From positions 1 to 36,500 of the forward strand of contig DATMTS010000074.1 in the NCBI GenBank assembly GCA_035564555.1: a stretch of DNA of 36,500 nt, written 5' to 3'. The first letter of the stretch is position 1. The number at the start of each line of letters is the position of its first letter. A program made the translations under genes and the position numbers. The DNA is from DATMTS01 sp035564555. GTDB lineage: Bacteria > Actinomycetota > Actinomycetes > Actinomycetales > Microbacteriaceae. Positions 8,021 to 15,604 of this stretch are shown here, piece by piece. The notes under the pieces were generated by a model. It did not search any database, was not told where the DNA came from, and saw only the letters and a program-made list of their open reading frames with translations.

Positions 8021-8827
8021 GTGACGGAGAGCGTCGACGGCGGCCGCGAGCGTGCCGCGCCCGATGCGCCCGTCTTCATCGGGGTGAGCCTGAAGGCCTA
8101 CTTCGACCACGAGCAGACGATGCGCTGGTGCGAGCAGGTGCGCGACGTCGCCGCTCGGCATCCTTACTTCGACCGGCCGTCGCGTGAACTCGTCGCGCTG
8201 CCCGGATTGGCCTCGCTGGCCTCGGCCGGCCAGATCTTCGACGGCGGCCCGATCCGCCTGGGGGCGCAGAACCTCTGGTACGAAGATCGGGGCGCGTTCA
8301 CCGGGGAGGTCGGCGGCCCGACGCTTCGGCAGCTCGGCTGCACCCACGTGGAGGTGGGGCACGCCGAACGCCGAGGCATCTTCGGTGAAGACGACGTGAT
8401 GATCGAGCGCAAGATCGCCGCCGCGGTGCGCAACGGGCTGACCCCGATCCTCTGCGTCGGCGAACGCGACCGGGTCGACGCCGCCAGCGCCGCCGAGATC
8501 TGCATCGGCCAGGTCGGGCGCGCCCTCGAGCAGACGGTGCGTGCCGGAACCGTCGCGCGCATCGTGGTCGCTTACGAACCGGAATGGGCCATCGGCGCGC
8601 AGAGCCCGGCACCGGTGGAGCACATCACCGGAGTCGGCGCAGCGGTGCGCAGCTGGTTGGACGGCCACCCGTTGCTCGCGGGCAGGGTGATCTACGGCGG
8701 GAGCGCCGGGCCAGGGCTGTGGACCGACTTGCACGGCCACCTGGACGGATTGTTCCTGGGCCGGTTCGCGCATCGGCCCGAAGCGTTGCGCGGCGTGCTG
8801 GATGAGGTCGTCGAACTCGCGGGATGA
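8021..8827 (+). CDS. Triosephosphate isomerase-family protein (erythrulose-1-phosphate isomerase, LerI/EryH-like)
   Basis: TIM-barrel isomerase, 268 residues from the GTG at 8021. All three catalytic residues are present: Lys25 (SLKAYF), His114 (EVGHAERR) and Glu186 (AYEPEWAIG). The Asn that normally precedes the catalytic Lys by two positions is Ser23. I recall the same Asn-to-Ser change in the EryH/TpiA2 group, so this is probably not the glycolytic enzyme. The phosphate loop YGGSAGPG and GRFAH near the C-terminus also differ from typical TPI. An ATG at 7997 is an alternative start but overlaps rpiB and has no ribosome site. Proposed reaction: L-erythrulose 1-phosphate to D-erythrulose 4-phosphate. 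Confidence 0.82.
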   Translation: MTESVDGGRERAAPDAPVFIGVSLKAYFDHEQTMRWCEQVRDVAARHPYFDRPSRELVALPGLASLASAGQIFDGGPIRLGAQNLWYEDRGAFTGEVGGPTLRQLGCTHVEVGHAERRGIFGEDDVMIERKIAAAVRNGLTPILCVGERDRVDAASAAEICIGQVGRALEQTVRAGTVARIVVAYEPEWAIGAQSPAPVEHITGVGAAVRSWLDGHPLLAGRVIYGGSAGPGLWTDLHGHLDGLFLGRFAHRPEALRGVLDEVVELAG

Positions 8828-8875
8828 TGTGTGTGGCCCGATGATGACATCCGGTCTCAGGCAGCGGCGGAGTGG

Positions 8876-9724
8876 ATGAACAAGATGGACGAAACCGACA
8901 TTGAGGCGCGGCGGGCACCTCGTCAGGCCGACCGGCAGCGCGCCATCTCCGAAGCCGTGATGGCCGAAGGCGCGGTGCGCATCGAGCAGCTCGCCGAGCG
9001 TTTCGGAATCAGCCTGATGACCGTGCATCGCGACCTCGACGAGTTGGAGTCGCGCGGGCTGCTGCGCAAGTCCAGGGGAGTCGCGACGGCGCTCGCCTCG
9101 AGCCTCGTCGAATCCAGCGACGTGTACCGGGCGGGTCAGCAGGTCGCCGCCAAGCGCGCCCTGGCCCGCGCCGCGTTGGACTTCATCGAACCGGGTCAAT
9201 CCGTGTTCCTCGACGATTCGACCACGGTTCTGCAGTTGGCGAAGCTTCTGTCGGACAAGGCTCCGTTGACCGCGATCACGAATGTGCTCACGGTGATGAA
9301 CGAGTTGCAAGGCATGCGCGGCATCTCTCTGGTCGCGCTCGGCGGAACGTTCTACAACTGGTGCAGCGCGTTCATGGGGCGCATGACGAACGAGGCGATC
9401 GCCAAGCTGCGCGCGGATGTCTTCGTGATGTCGACCGCGGCGATCACCGACGACACGTGCTTCTTCCAGACTCCCGAGACCGTCGACACCAAGCGCGCCA
9501 TGTTCGACTCGGCCCTCACCCGCATCCTGTTGGTCGATCACACGAAATTCGCCAAACGTGCGATGCACGCGATGGCCCGGCTCGACGAGTTCGACGTCGT
9601 CATCGTCGATGCCGAGACCGACGCCGCCGACATCGCCCGGCTGCGCACGGAAGGCATCAAGGTGCTGATCGCCGAAAGCACCGAGACGGCGACCGGCAAG
9701 CGCGAGGGCCGTAAGGGGGCCTGA
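8876..9724 (+). CDS. DeoR-family transcriptional regulator
   Basis: Sugar-phosphate-responsive repressor, 282 residues from the ATG at 8876 (GGCGGAG just upstream; a GTG at 8831 would add 15 residues). The winged HTH lies at about 35-65 with FGISLMTVHRDLDELESRG, the classic DeoR pattern. The rest is the DeoRC domain, related to ribose-5-phosphate isomerase A folds, with the FLDDSTT and LGGTFYN motifs expected for the sugar-phosphate pocket. It closes the isomerase set. The likely effector is a tetrulose or tetrose phosphate, and likely targets are the related elements near 70-123 and 9758-9778. Effector and targets are inferred. Confidence 0.88.
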   Translation: MNKMDETDIEARRAPRQADRQRAISEAVMAEGAVRIEQLAERFGISLMTVHRDLDELESRGLLRKSRGVATALASSLVESSDVYRAGQQVAAKRALARAALDFIEPGQSVFLDDSTTVLQLAKLLSDKAPLTAITNVLTVMNELQGMRGISLVALGGTFYNWCSAFMGRMTNEAIAKLRADVFVMSTAAITDDTCFFQTPETVDTKRAMFDSALTRILLVDHTKFAKRAMHAMARLDEFDVVIVDAETDAADIARLRTEGIKVLIAESTETATGKREGRKGA

Positions 9725-9741
9725 CGCCCAGGCCTGCCCCG

Positions 9742-9780
9742 GCATGATATTTTGTGGTATCGGAATGTTATATCTAACGC
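9742..9780. promoter_or_regulatory. AT-rich promoter/operator region upstream of the second dehydrogenase
   Basis: A strikingly AT-rich patch follows the DeoR gene. On the - strand, GTTAGATATAACAT (9765-9778) matches GTTAGATTTCACAT at 70-83 in 12 of 14 positions. TATATC at 9769-9774 could serve as a -10 on the + strand, but I see no convincing -35. This suggests separate transcription and shared control of the second dehydrogenase. Confidence 0.45.
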
Positions 9781-9826
9781 GGCGCTGTGATGACGCCGAG
9801 GTCGAGGGCGAAGGAGAGCGGGTGCC

Positions 9827-10873
9827 ATGCCGATGAACACCCCAACCGCGGTTCCACAGCGGATGCGTGCCAGTGTGCTGATGGAGGCCCAGCGGCTCGA
9901 ACTGCAGGAACGGCCGGTGCCGCGCCCGGCGCCCGACGAGGTCCTGGTGAAGATCAGCGCCGTCGGGGTCTGCGGATCGGACGTGCACTTCTTCGCCGAG
10001 GGCGGCCTGGGCGACTGGAAGGTCACCGAGCCGCTCGTGCTCGGCCATGAATCCGGCGGCACGATCGTCGCGGTCGGTGCCCAGGTGGACGCCTCGCGGA
10101 TCGGTCAGCGGGTCTCGATCGAGCCGCAGCATCCGGGTGCCACTTCGCCTGAGACGCTGGGCGGCGCATACAACCTCGATCCGCAGATGCGCTTCTACGC
10201 GGTGCCGGGCACCGATGGGGCCTTCGCCGAATACACCACCATCCAGTCGCACTTCGCGCACCCGGTTCCCGATGGCCTCAGCGACGAGGCGGCCGCGCTG
10301 CTCGAGCCGCTCTCGGTGGCCGTCGCCACGGCCCGCAAGGCGGGATTCACCGTCGGATCGCGCGTCTTGATCACCGGCAGTGGCCCGATCGGCATCGTCA
10401 CGGCACAGGTGGCGCGGGCCTACGGCGCCGCCGAGATCATCGTGACCGATCTCGACCGCCGACGTCGCGAGCAGGCGTTGCGGTTCGGCGCGACGCGCGT
10501 GATCGATCCGGCGCAGGAGACGATCGGTGAGCTCGGCCTCGCGGTCGACGCTTATGTGGATGCCTCGGGTGCGGCTCGTGCTGTGCAGTCCGGCATCCGC
10601 GAGGTGCGGGCGGGAGGGCGTGTCGTGCTGGTCGGAATGGGAGCGCCGGAGATCGCGCTGCCCATCCCGGTCATCCAGAACCGCGAGCTGACGGTGACGG
10701 GCGTGTTCCGTTACGCCAACACCTGGCCGACGGCGATCGAACTGGTGCGAAGCGGCAAGGTCGACCTGGATTCCATGGTGACCGGCCATTTCGCGCTCGC
10801 TGAGGTCGAGCAGGCGCTGCGTTCGACATCCGACCCGGCCACACTCAAGTCCGTGGTGCATCCCGGCCGATGA
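9827..10873 (+). CDS. Sorbitol/xylitol dehydrogenase-like MDR enzyme lacking the structural zinc site
   Basis: Predicted NAD-dependent polyol dehydrogenase, 348 residues. Catalytic-zinc ligands are visible: Cys49 (GVCGSD), His74-Glu75 (GHES) and Glu160. The Rossmann motif is G184-S-G-P-I-G189. The lobe that normally carries four structural-zinc cysteines (about residues 96-125) has none; Cys49 is the only cysteine in the protein. The surrounding IEP, AYNL and AVPGTDGA pattern follows animal-type sorbitol dehydrogenase, which also lacks the second zinc. AAGGAG at 9811-9816 supports the ATG at 9827. With the first dehydrogenase it gives two enzymes that could oxidise different stereoisomers of a polyol; that division of labour is an inference. 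Confidence 0.87.
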   Translation: MPMNTPTAVPQRMRASVLMEAQRLELQERPVPRPAPDEVLVKISAVGVCGSDVHFFAEGGLGDWKVTEPLVLGHESGGTIVAVGAQVDASRIGQRVSIEPQHPGATSPETLGGAYNLDPQMRFYAVPGTDGAFAEYTTIQSHFAHPVPDGLSDEAAALLEPLSVAVATARKAGFTVGSRVLITGSGPIGIVTAQVARAYGAAEIIVTDLDRRRREQALRFGATRVIDPAQETIGELGLAVDAYVDASGAARAVQSGIREVRAGGRVVLVGMGAPEIALPIPVIQNRELTVTGVFRYANTWPTAIELVRSGKVDLDSMVTGHFALAEVEQALRSTSDPATLKSVVHPGR

Positions 10874-10905
10874 CCCGCGGCACGCGTCCCGAACACAGGA
10901 GAAAT

Positions 10906-10998
10906 GTGAAAAACGCCGGGATCGGCGCACGCCCCATCGGAGTGTTGCGCGAATCTCCTGCGATCGCGTCGGTGCACGCGGCTCGGGCAGACTGGTAA
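10906..10998 (+). CDS. Possible 30-residue small ORF
   Basis: A GTG at 10906, four bases after AGGAG (10897-10901), opens a 30-codon frame ending in TAA at 10996 that encodes a basic peptide starting MKNAGIGARP. It fills most of the 146-bp gap between the second dehydrogenase and the epimerase-like gene. It has no obvious signal peptide, membrane segment or known motif. It could be a leader peptide, a degenerate gene start or chance. Confidence 0.25.
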   Translation: MKNAGIGARPIGVLRESPAIASVHAARADW

Positions 10999-11019
10999 CG
11001 AAGGAATGGGAGCACACAC

Positions 11020-11886
11020 ATGAAGATCGCACTCACCGGCGGATCCGGAAAACTCGGTCGCACCGTCGTGCGAGAGCTGCGCGCGCACGGTCACGACGTC
11101 ACATCCATCGATCGGGTCGGCGAGCGCGGTCCGGGGTTCCTGCAGGTCGACCTGACCGACTACGGTCAGGTCATCGACGCGATCTTCGGAGTTCGCGACG
11201 GCGCCGACGTGCCGAGCGCGGATGCCACGCCGTACGAGGCCATCGTGCACCTGGCCGCCGTGCCCGCACCCGGCATCGTGAGCGACGTCGCGACCTTTCA
11301 GAACAACATCGTCACCACCTTCAACGTGTTCCAGGCGGCGCGTCGTGCGGGTATCAAGCGCATCGTCTACGCATCCAGCGAGACGGTTCTGGGTCTGCCG
11401 TTCGACGTGCCACCGCCGTACATCCCGGTCGACGAGGAGTACCCGGCGCGTCCTGAGTCGACGTACTCGCTGGTGAAGCATCTCGAGGAGCAGATGGCGA
11501 TCGAGCTGACGCGCTGGGACCCGCAACTCACGATCATCGGCCTGCGGTTCTCGAACGTGATGGATCCGGAGGACTACGCGGCGTTCCCGGGCTATGACGA
11601 CGATTTGCGGGGCCGCAAGTGGAACCTGTGGGGCTACATCGACGGACGTGACGGCGCTCAGGCCGTCGAGAAGGCGCTCACCGCCGAGGTCAGCGGCTTC
11701 GACCGGTTCATCATCGCGGCAGGCGACACGGTCTCGTCGCGGCCGAACGCGGAGCTCGTCGCGGCGGTGTTCCCCGAGGTGCCGGTCGCCCGCGACCTCG
11801 GCGAGCACGACACGATGCTCTCCATCGACAGAGCGCGCCGGGTGCTCGGCTTCGACCCGCAGCACTCCTGGCGGGACGGCGCCTGA
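11020..11886 (+). CDS. NAD-dependent epimerase/dehydratase family protein (extended SDR)
   Basis: A 288-residue Rossmann protein with the nucleotide-binding GGSGKLG (Gly7, Gly10, Gly13) and the catalytic pair Tyr149/Lys153 (YSLVK), plus Ser119/Ser120 in the YASS stretch. This is the extended short-chain dehydrogenase layout. The family includes sugar epimerases and uronate or aldose dehydrogenases, and the substrate cannot be assigned. GGGAG seven bases upstream supports the ATG. It follows the second dehydrogenase in the same direction and ends 22 bp from the convergent LacI gene, so it is probably the last gene of this catabolic unit. It may oxidise or epimerise a related sugar. Confidence 0.82.
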   Translation: MKIALTGGSGKLGRTVVRELRAHGHDVTSIDRVGERGPGFLQVDLTDYGQVIDAIFGVRDGADVPSADATPYEAIVHLAAVPAPGIVSDVATFQNNIVTTFNVFQAARRAGIKRIVYASSETVLGLPFDVPPPYIPVDEEYPARPESTYSLVKHLEEQMAIELTRWDPQLTIIGLRFSNVMDPEDYAAFPGYDDDLRGRKWNLWGYIDGRDGAQAVEKALTAEVSGFDRFIIAAGDTVSSRPNAELVAAVFPEVPVARDLGEHDTMLSIDRARRVLGFDPQHSWRDGA

Positions 11887-11908
11887 CCGTCCCACACACG
11901 GAGGGTGC

Positions 11909-12916
11909 TCAGCCGACGGCGCGGGTGGAGGCCCGCACGATCAGCTCCACGGGGATGCGTGAGACCTCGGACAGCGGCTCGCCCTCGATCGCGGTGACGA
12001 GTCGTTGCACGGTCAGTTCGCCGAGCCGGGCGAAATCCTGCCGTACGGTGGTCAGCGGCGGCCCGAGGTATGCGGCCTCGGGGATGTCGTCGAATCCGAC
12101 GACGCTGACATCGCGCGGCACCTGTAGCCCGCGCTCGTCCATCGCGCGCATGAGTCCGAGTGCCATCTGATCGTTCGCGACGAAGATGGCCGTGTATGGG
12201 TCACCGACCTCGAAGCGCATTCCGAACTCGTACCCGCTGGCGGGCGTCCAATCGCCGTGCGACGGTGTGCGCGCGACGAGACCGTGCGCCATCAGCTCGG
12301 CGGTCCAGCCCCGCAGCCGTTCCACGGCGTCCGGTGAGCGGGGCGGCCCGGACAGATGGGCGATCTCACGATGCCCGAGCTCGACCAGGTGCCGTACCGC
12401 GAGCCGGGCCCCGGCGCGCTGATCGATCGACGCGGAGTTCAGCCGGTCCGGGGCATCCGGATCGATGGTGATCAGGGGGATGCCGGTGTCGCTGCCGTAG
12501 ATGGAGTCGAGTACGGCGCGATCCTGCGAGATCAGCACGATTCCCTCCGCGTTCTGACGGATCAGGGAGTCGAGGGCCAGCTGAACGGCAGCGGCGTCGG
12601 CGGTGAGCATGCTGATCGTCAGCACCGAGTACCGCGCGGTTCTGGCCGCCTCGTTGACGTGCAGGGCAGTGGAAGCAGGTCCGAACGACGCCGCGGAGGT
12701 CGCGATCAGCCCCAGGATGCGAGACCGTTTGGTCACGAGCGCCCGGGCCGCGGGCGAGGGGGTGTAGCGCAACTGCTTGATGGCCTGCTCGACGCGTTCC
12801 CGGGTGGCCGGACGCACGTTCGGCAGGTCGTTGAGCACACGTGAGACCGTCTGGTGTGAAACGCCGGCCAGGCGTGCGACATCGAAGATGTTCGCCGATC
12901 GCGTCTTCTCGCTCAC
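11909..12916 (-). CDS. LacI-family transcriptional regulator of the YtfQRT-YjfF operon
   Basis: 335 residues from a GTG at 12916. The N-terminal HTH NIFDVARLAGVSHQTVSRVLN is typical of LacI, with the hinge-helix SPAARALVTK near residue 55. A periplasmic-binding-protein-like effector domain follows (DPDAPDR, FVANDQMALG, VVGFDDIPEAAY). It is the last gene of the - strand transporter operon, 19 bp after the second ATPase gene, so it is probably co-transcribed and autoregulated. The lacO-like palindrome at 19430-19447 and GAATCGATTC at 19407-19416 upstream of the first gene are good candidate operators. The effector is presumably the sugar imported by this system. Confidence 0.9.
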   Translation of the reverse strand: MSEKTRSANIFDVARLAGVSHQTVSRVLNDLPNVRPATRERVEQAIKQLRYTPSPAARALVTKRSRILGLIATSAASFGPASTALHVNEAARTARYSVLTISMLTADAAAVQLALDSLIRQNAEGIVLISQDRAVLDSIYGSDTGIPLITIDPDAPDRLNSASIDQRAGARLAVRHLVELGHREIAHLSGPPRSPDAVERLRGWTAELMAHGLVARTPSHGDWTPASGYEFGMRFEVGDPYTAIFVANDQMALGLMRAMDERGLQVPRDVSVVGFDDIPEAAYLGPPLTTVRQDFARLGELTVQRLVTAIEGEPLSEVSRIPVELIVRASTRAVG

Positions 12917-12935
12917 CGTGTGTGTGGCATCCGTC

Positions 12936-14519
12936 TCACGTGCCGATTATCCCAGTGCTGCCCGGCAGCCCGGTGTCATCGTCGTCCGGGTCTGCGCCGT
13001 AGGCGATGACCGCAAGGAGATCTTCCATGGTGAGGGCGTCGTTGGGCAGGTCTGCCACGACGCGGTGTTCGCGCAGCACGAGGATGCGTTGGGCGATCCG
13101 CAGCACTTCGTCGAGTTCGGCGGAGATGAAGACGACCGACATGCCGTTGGCGACGAGGTTCGCGACGAGCTTCTGAACATCGAACTTGGCCCCGATGTCG
13201 ACGCCCCGCGTCGGTTCGTCGAGGATCAGCAGCCTGGGCGCGAGAGCCAGCAGTCTCGCGAGCATGACCTTCTGCTGGTTGCCGCCGGAGAGGGTGCCGG
13301 CGATCGCCTCGGCGTCGGCGGGACGCACGTCGAGCATTTCGAGATAGCTCTGCGCCAGTTCGGCTTGGCGCTTTCGCGAGATCGGGCGCCACCAGCCGCG
13401 CTGCGCCTGCAGCGCCAGAGCGATGTTCTCGCGCACCGTCAGGTCGTCGACGATTCCACCGAGCCTGCGATTCTCCGAGGAGTAGACGATGCCGTAACGG
13501 ATGCCGCGGCGCGGCGTGCGGAGGCGGCGTGCGCCACCGGAGACGGCGATCGAGCCGGTGTCGGCGGCATCCACGCCCGACAGCACGCGTGCCAGCCCGG
13601 TGCGTCCGGAGCCGAGCAGCCCCGCCACGCCGATCAACTCGCCCTCGGCGACATCCAGGTCGAAGGAGTCGATGGCGTGCTTGCGGCCCAACCGGCGCGC
13701 CGCGATCAACGGTGTTGCCGCGGGCTCCTCCTCCTCCGTCGTCGTGGCCTGCGCCTGCTCTCGAAGCGCCTCGAAGTCGCTGACCGTGCGACCCACCATC
13801 TTCTTGACCAGATCGATGCGCAGCAGCTCAGCGGGCAGGTACTCGCCGATCAGCCGGCCGTCGCGCAGCACCGTGAGCCGGTCGGCCAGCTCGTACACGT
13901 GCTCGAGGAAGTGCGACACGAACAGGATCGCGACGCCGTGCGCGGCGAGGGAGCGCACCACGCGGAACAACTCGGTCACCTCGTCGTTGTCGAGGCTCGA
14001 TGCCGGCTCGTCGAGCACGAGCACCCGGGCATCCATCGCCACGGCGCGGGCGATGGCGACCAGTTGCTGCACCGCGAGCGAGTGGTGGCCGAGCAGGGAG
14101 GTGACGTTCAGCTCATCGAGGCCCAGCCGGCCGAGCGCCTCCCGGGCGAGCGAACGGGTGGCCTTCCAGTCGATGGAGCCCCGCCGTCGCGGTTCCCGGC
14201 CCAGCATCACGTTCTCCGCGATCGAGAGGTTGGGCAGCAGGTCGATCTCCTGATAGACCGTGGCGATGCCGGCCCGCTGGGCGTCGGCCGGGCCCGAGAA
14301 CCGAACGGCTTCGCCGCCCAGAACGACGGTGCCCCCGTCGGGTCGAACCACGCCGGTCAACGCCTTGATCAGCGTCGACTTGCCGGCTCCGTTCTCGCCC
14401 AGCAGTGCATGAACCTCACCGGGGAACATCCGGAAGTCGACCGCGTTGAGCGCGATGTGTCCCGGAAAGGCGACGGTCAGGCCCGTCGCCTTCAGCACGG
14501 GATGCGGTATCGAAGACAT
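12936..14519 (-). CDS. Second YtfR-like sugar ABC transporter ATP-binding protein
   Basis: 527-residue double ATPase. The N-domain has Walker A GENGAGKST, LAVQQLVAIARA in the signature position and LDEPASSLD. The C-domain has the degenerate GLLGSGRTGL P-loop, LSGGNQQKVMLARLLA and LDEPTRGVDIG. LQAQRGWWRPISRK and the neighbouring residues are very close to E. coli YtfR as I remember it. It lies downstream of both permeases, 74 bp after yjfF, in an operon that already encodes a complete YtfR homologue. Both copies look intact. It may form an alternative transporter, pair with the first ATPase, or serve permeases encoded elsewhere. Confidence 0.92.
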   Translation of the reverse strand: MSSIPHPVLKATGLTVAFPGHIALNAVDFRMFPGEVHALLGENGAGKSTLIKALTGVVRPDGGTVVLGGEAVRFSGPADAQRAGIATVYQEIDLLPNLSIAENVMLGREPRRRGSIDWKATRSLAREALGRLGLDELNVTSLLGHHSLAVQQLVAIARAVAMDARVLVLDEPASSLDNDEVTELFRVVRSLAAHGVAILFVSHFLEHVYELADRLTVLRDGRLIGEYLPAELLRIDLVKKMVGRTVSDFEALREQAQATTTEEEEPAATPLIAARRLGRKHAIDSFDLDVAEGELIGVAGLLGSGRTGLARVLSGVDAADTGSIAVSGGARRLRTPRRGIRYGIVYSSENRRLGGIVDDLTVRENIALALQAQRGWWRPISRKRQAELAQSYLEMLDVRPADAEAIAGTLSGGNQQKVMLARLLALAPRLLILDEPTRGVDIGAKFDVQKLVANLVANGMSVVFISAELDEVLRIAQRILVLREHRVVADLPNDALTMEDLLAVIAYGADPDDDDTGLPGSTGIIGT

Positions 14520-14593
14520 CGCCGGGGCTCACCACCTTCATCGTGCTCACACTAGCGGCAGCTCCGGTCGCACCCGAGCGCGCTCGCCGGTGG

Positions 14594-15604
14594 TCAGGCG
14601 CGTCGTCGTGCACCCAGCAGCCGCTGGAACACCACGAAGATCAGCAGCAGGGCCCCGATCACGATGTAGGTCCACCACGAGTCGATGCTCATGTAGGTGA
14701 TCGTGATCTGGATCAGGCCGTAGACCAGCACGCCGCACAGCGAACCGAGGACGTATCCGCTGCCGCCGGTGAGGATGGTGCCGCCGATCACGACGGCCGC
14801 GATGGCGTCGAGCTCCATGCCGAGCCCTGCCAGGGGATTGCCCGACCCGGTGTATGAGGCGAAGATCAGCCCCGCTACGCCCGCGCAGGTTCCGCTGATC
14901 AGGTAGACGATGAAGGTGGTGCGCGTCACGGACAAGCCCATCAGGCGGGCGGACTGCGCGTTGCCGCCGATCGCATAGACGGTGCGACCGAAGCGCGTGT
15001 AATGCAGCACCCAGAACGCGCAGGCGACGAACAGCAGGGCGAGGATCACGCCCGGCGTGACCGACCACTGACCGACGGTGAACTGCGTGGCGATCAGCCA
15101 GTCGACGCCGCCATCGGAGATCGGCAACGACTTCAGGCTCACCACGTAGGCAAGGCCGCGGGCGAGGAACATGCCGGCCAGCGACGCGATGAAGGGTTGG
15201 ATCTCGAAGAACGCCACCATCACCCCGGTGATCGCGCCGATCACCGTGCCCGACAGGATCATCAACGGGATGACCACGATCGACGGCCAGCCATGGGCGA
15301 GCAATTGCGCGCCGAGCAGTCCGCTGAACGCGATCACGGAGCCGACGGAGAGATCGATGCCTCCGGTCAGGATGACGAACGTCATGCCGACGGCCAACAC
15401 GATCAGGAACGAGTTGTTCAGGAACAGCGACGAGATCAGTCGCGGCGTGATGAAGTCGCCGAAGGCGGCCTGGCCGATCGCCAGCATGAGCACGAGCATG
15501 CCGACGGTCGCCAGCACCGACGCCCACGAGGCGGTGCGCGACCGGACGGCGGATACGAAGACCGCGGCACGGGTGCCGGTGAGGGACGTGGTCGGAGCGC
15601 TCAT
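14594..15604 (-). CDS. yjfF: Galactofuranose-type ABC transporter permease YjfF
   Basis: 336-residue inner-membrane permease of the CUT2 class. It shows VGMTFVILTGGIDLSVGSV, VYAIGGNAQSARLMG and MELDAIAAVVIGGTILTGGSG, which track E. coli YjfF closely, including the SWWTYIVIG ending. The start overlaps the stop of the other permease gene by four bases (ATGA), so the two are translationally coupled and probably form a heterodimeric channel. Substrate by homology is a furanose or hexose (galactofuranose in E. coli YtfQRT-YjfF, fructose in the related bifidobacterial system), not proven here. Confidence 0.9.
   Translation of the reverse strand: MSAPTTSLTGTRAAVFVSAVRSRTASWASVLATVGMLVLMLAIGQAAFGDFITPRLISSLFLNNSFLIVLAVGMTFVILTGGIDLSVGSVIAFSGLLGAQLLAHGWPSIVVIPLMILSGTVIGAITGVMVAFFEIQPFIASLAGMFLARGLAYVVSLKSLPISDGGVDWLIATQFTVGQWSVTPGVILALLFVACAFWVLHYTRFGRTVYAIGGNAQSARLMGLSVTRTTFIVYLISGTCAGVAGLIFASYTGSGNPLAGLGMELDAIAAVVIGGTILTGGSGYVLGSLCGVLVYGLIQITITYMSIDSWWTYIVIGALLLIFVVFQRLLGARRRA

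Noticed and set aside
5820..8827. A simple glycerol/dihydroxyacetone pathway (kinase plus glycolytic TPI)
   Set aside because: It is not excluded, but it would not explain the RpiB-type isomerase, the TIM residue changes or the CUT2 importer; the tetritol model explains all of them.
7988..11032. A 1014-codon open frame on the - strand across the isomerase, DeoR and dehydrogenase genes
   Set aside because: It is antisense to four well-supported genes, has no family motif, and its His/Arg/Asp-rich composition is typical of shadow frames in high-GC DNA.
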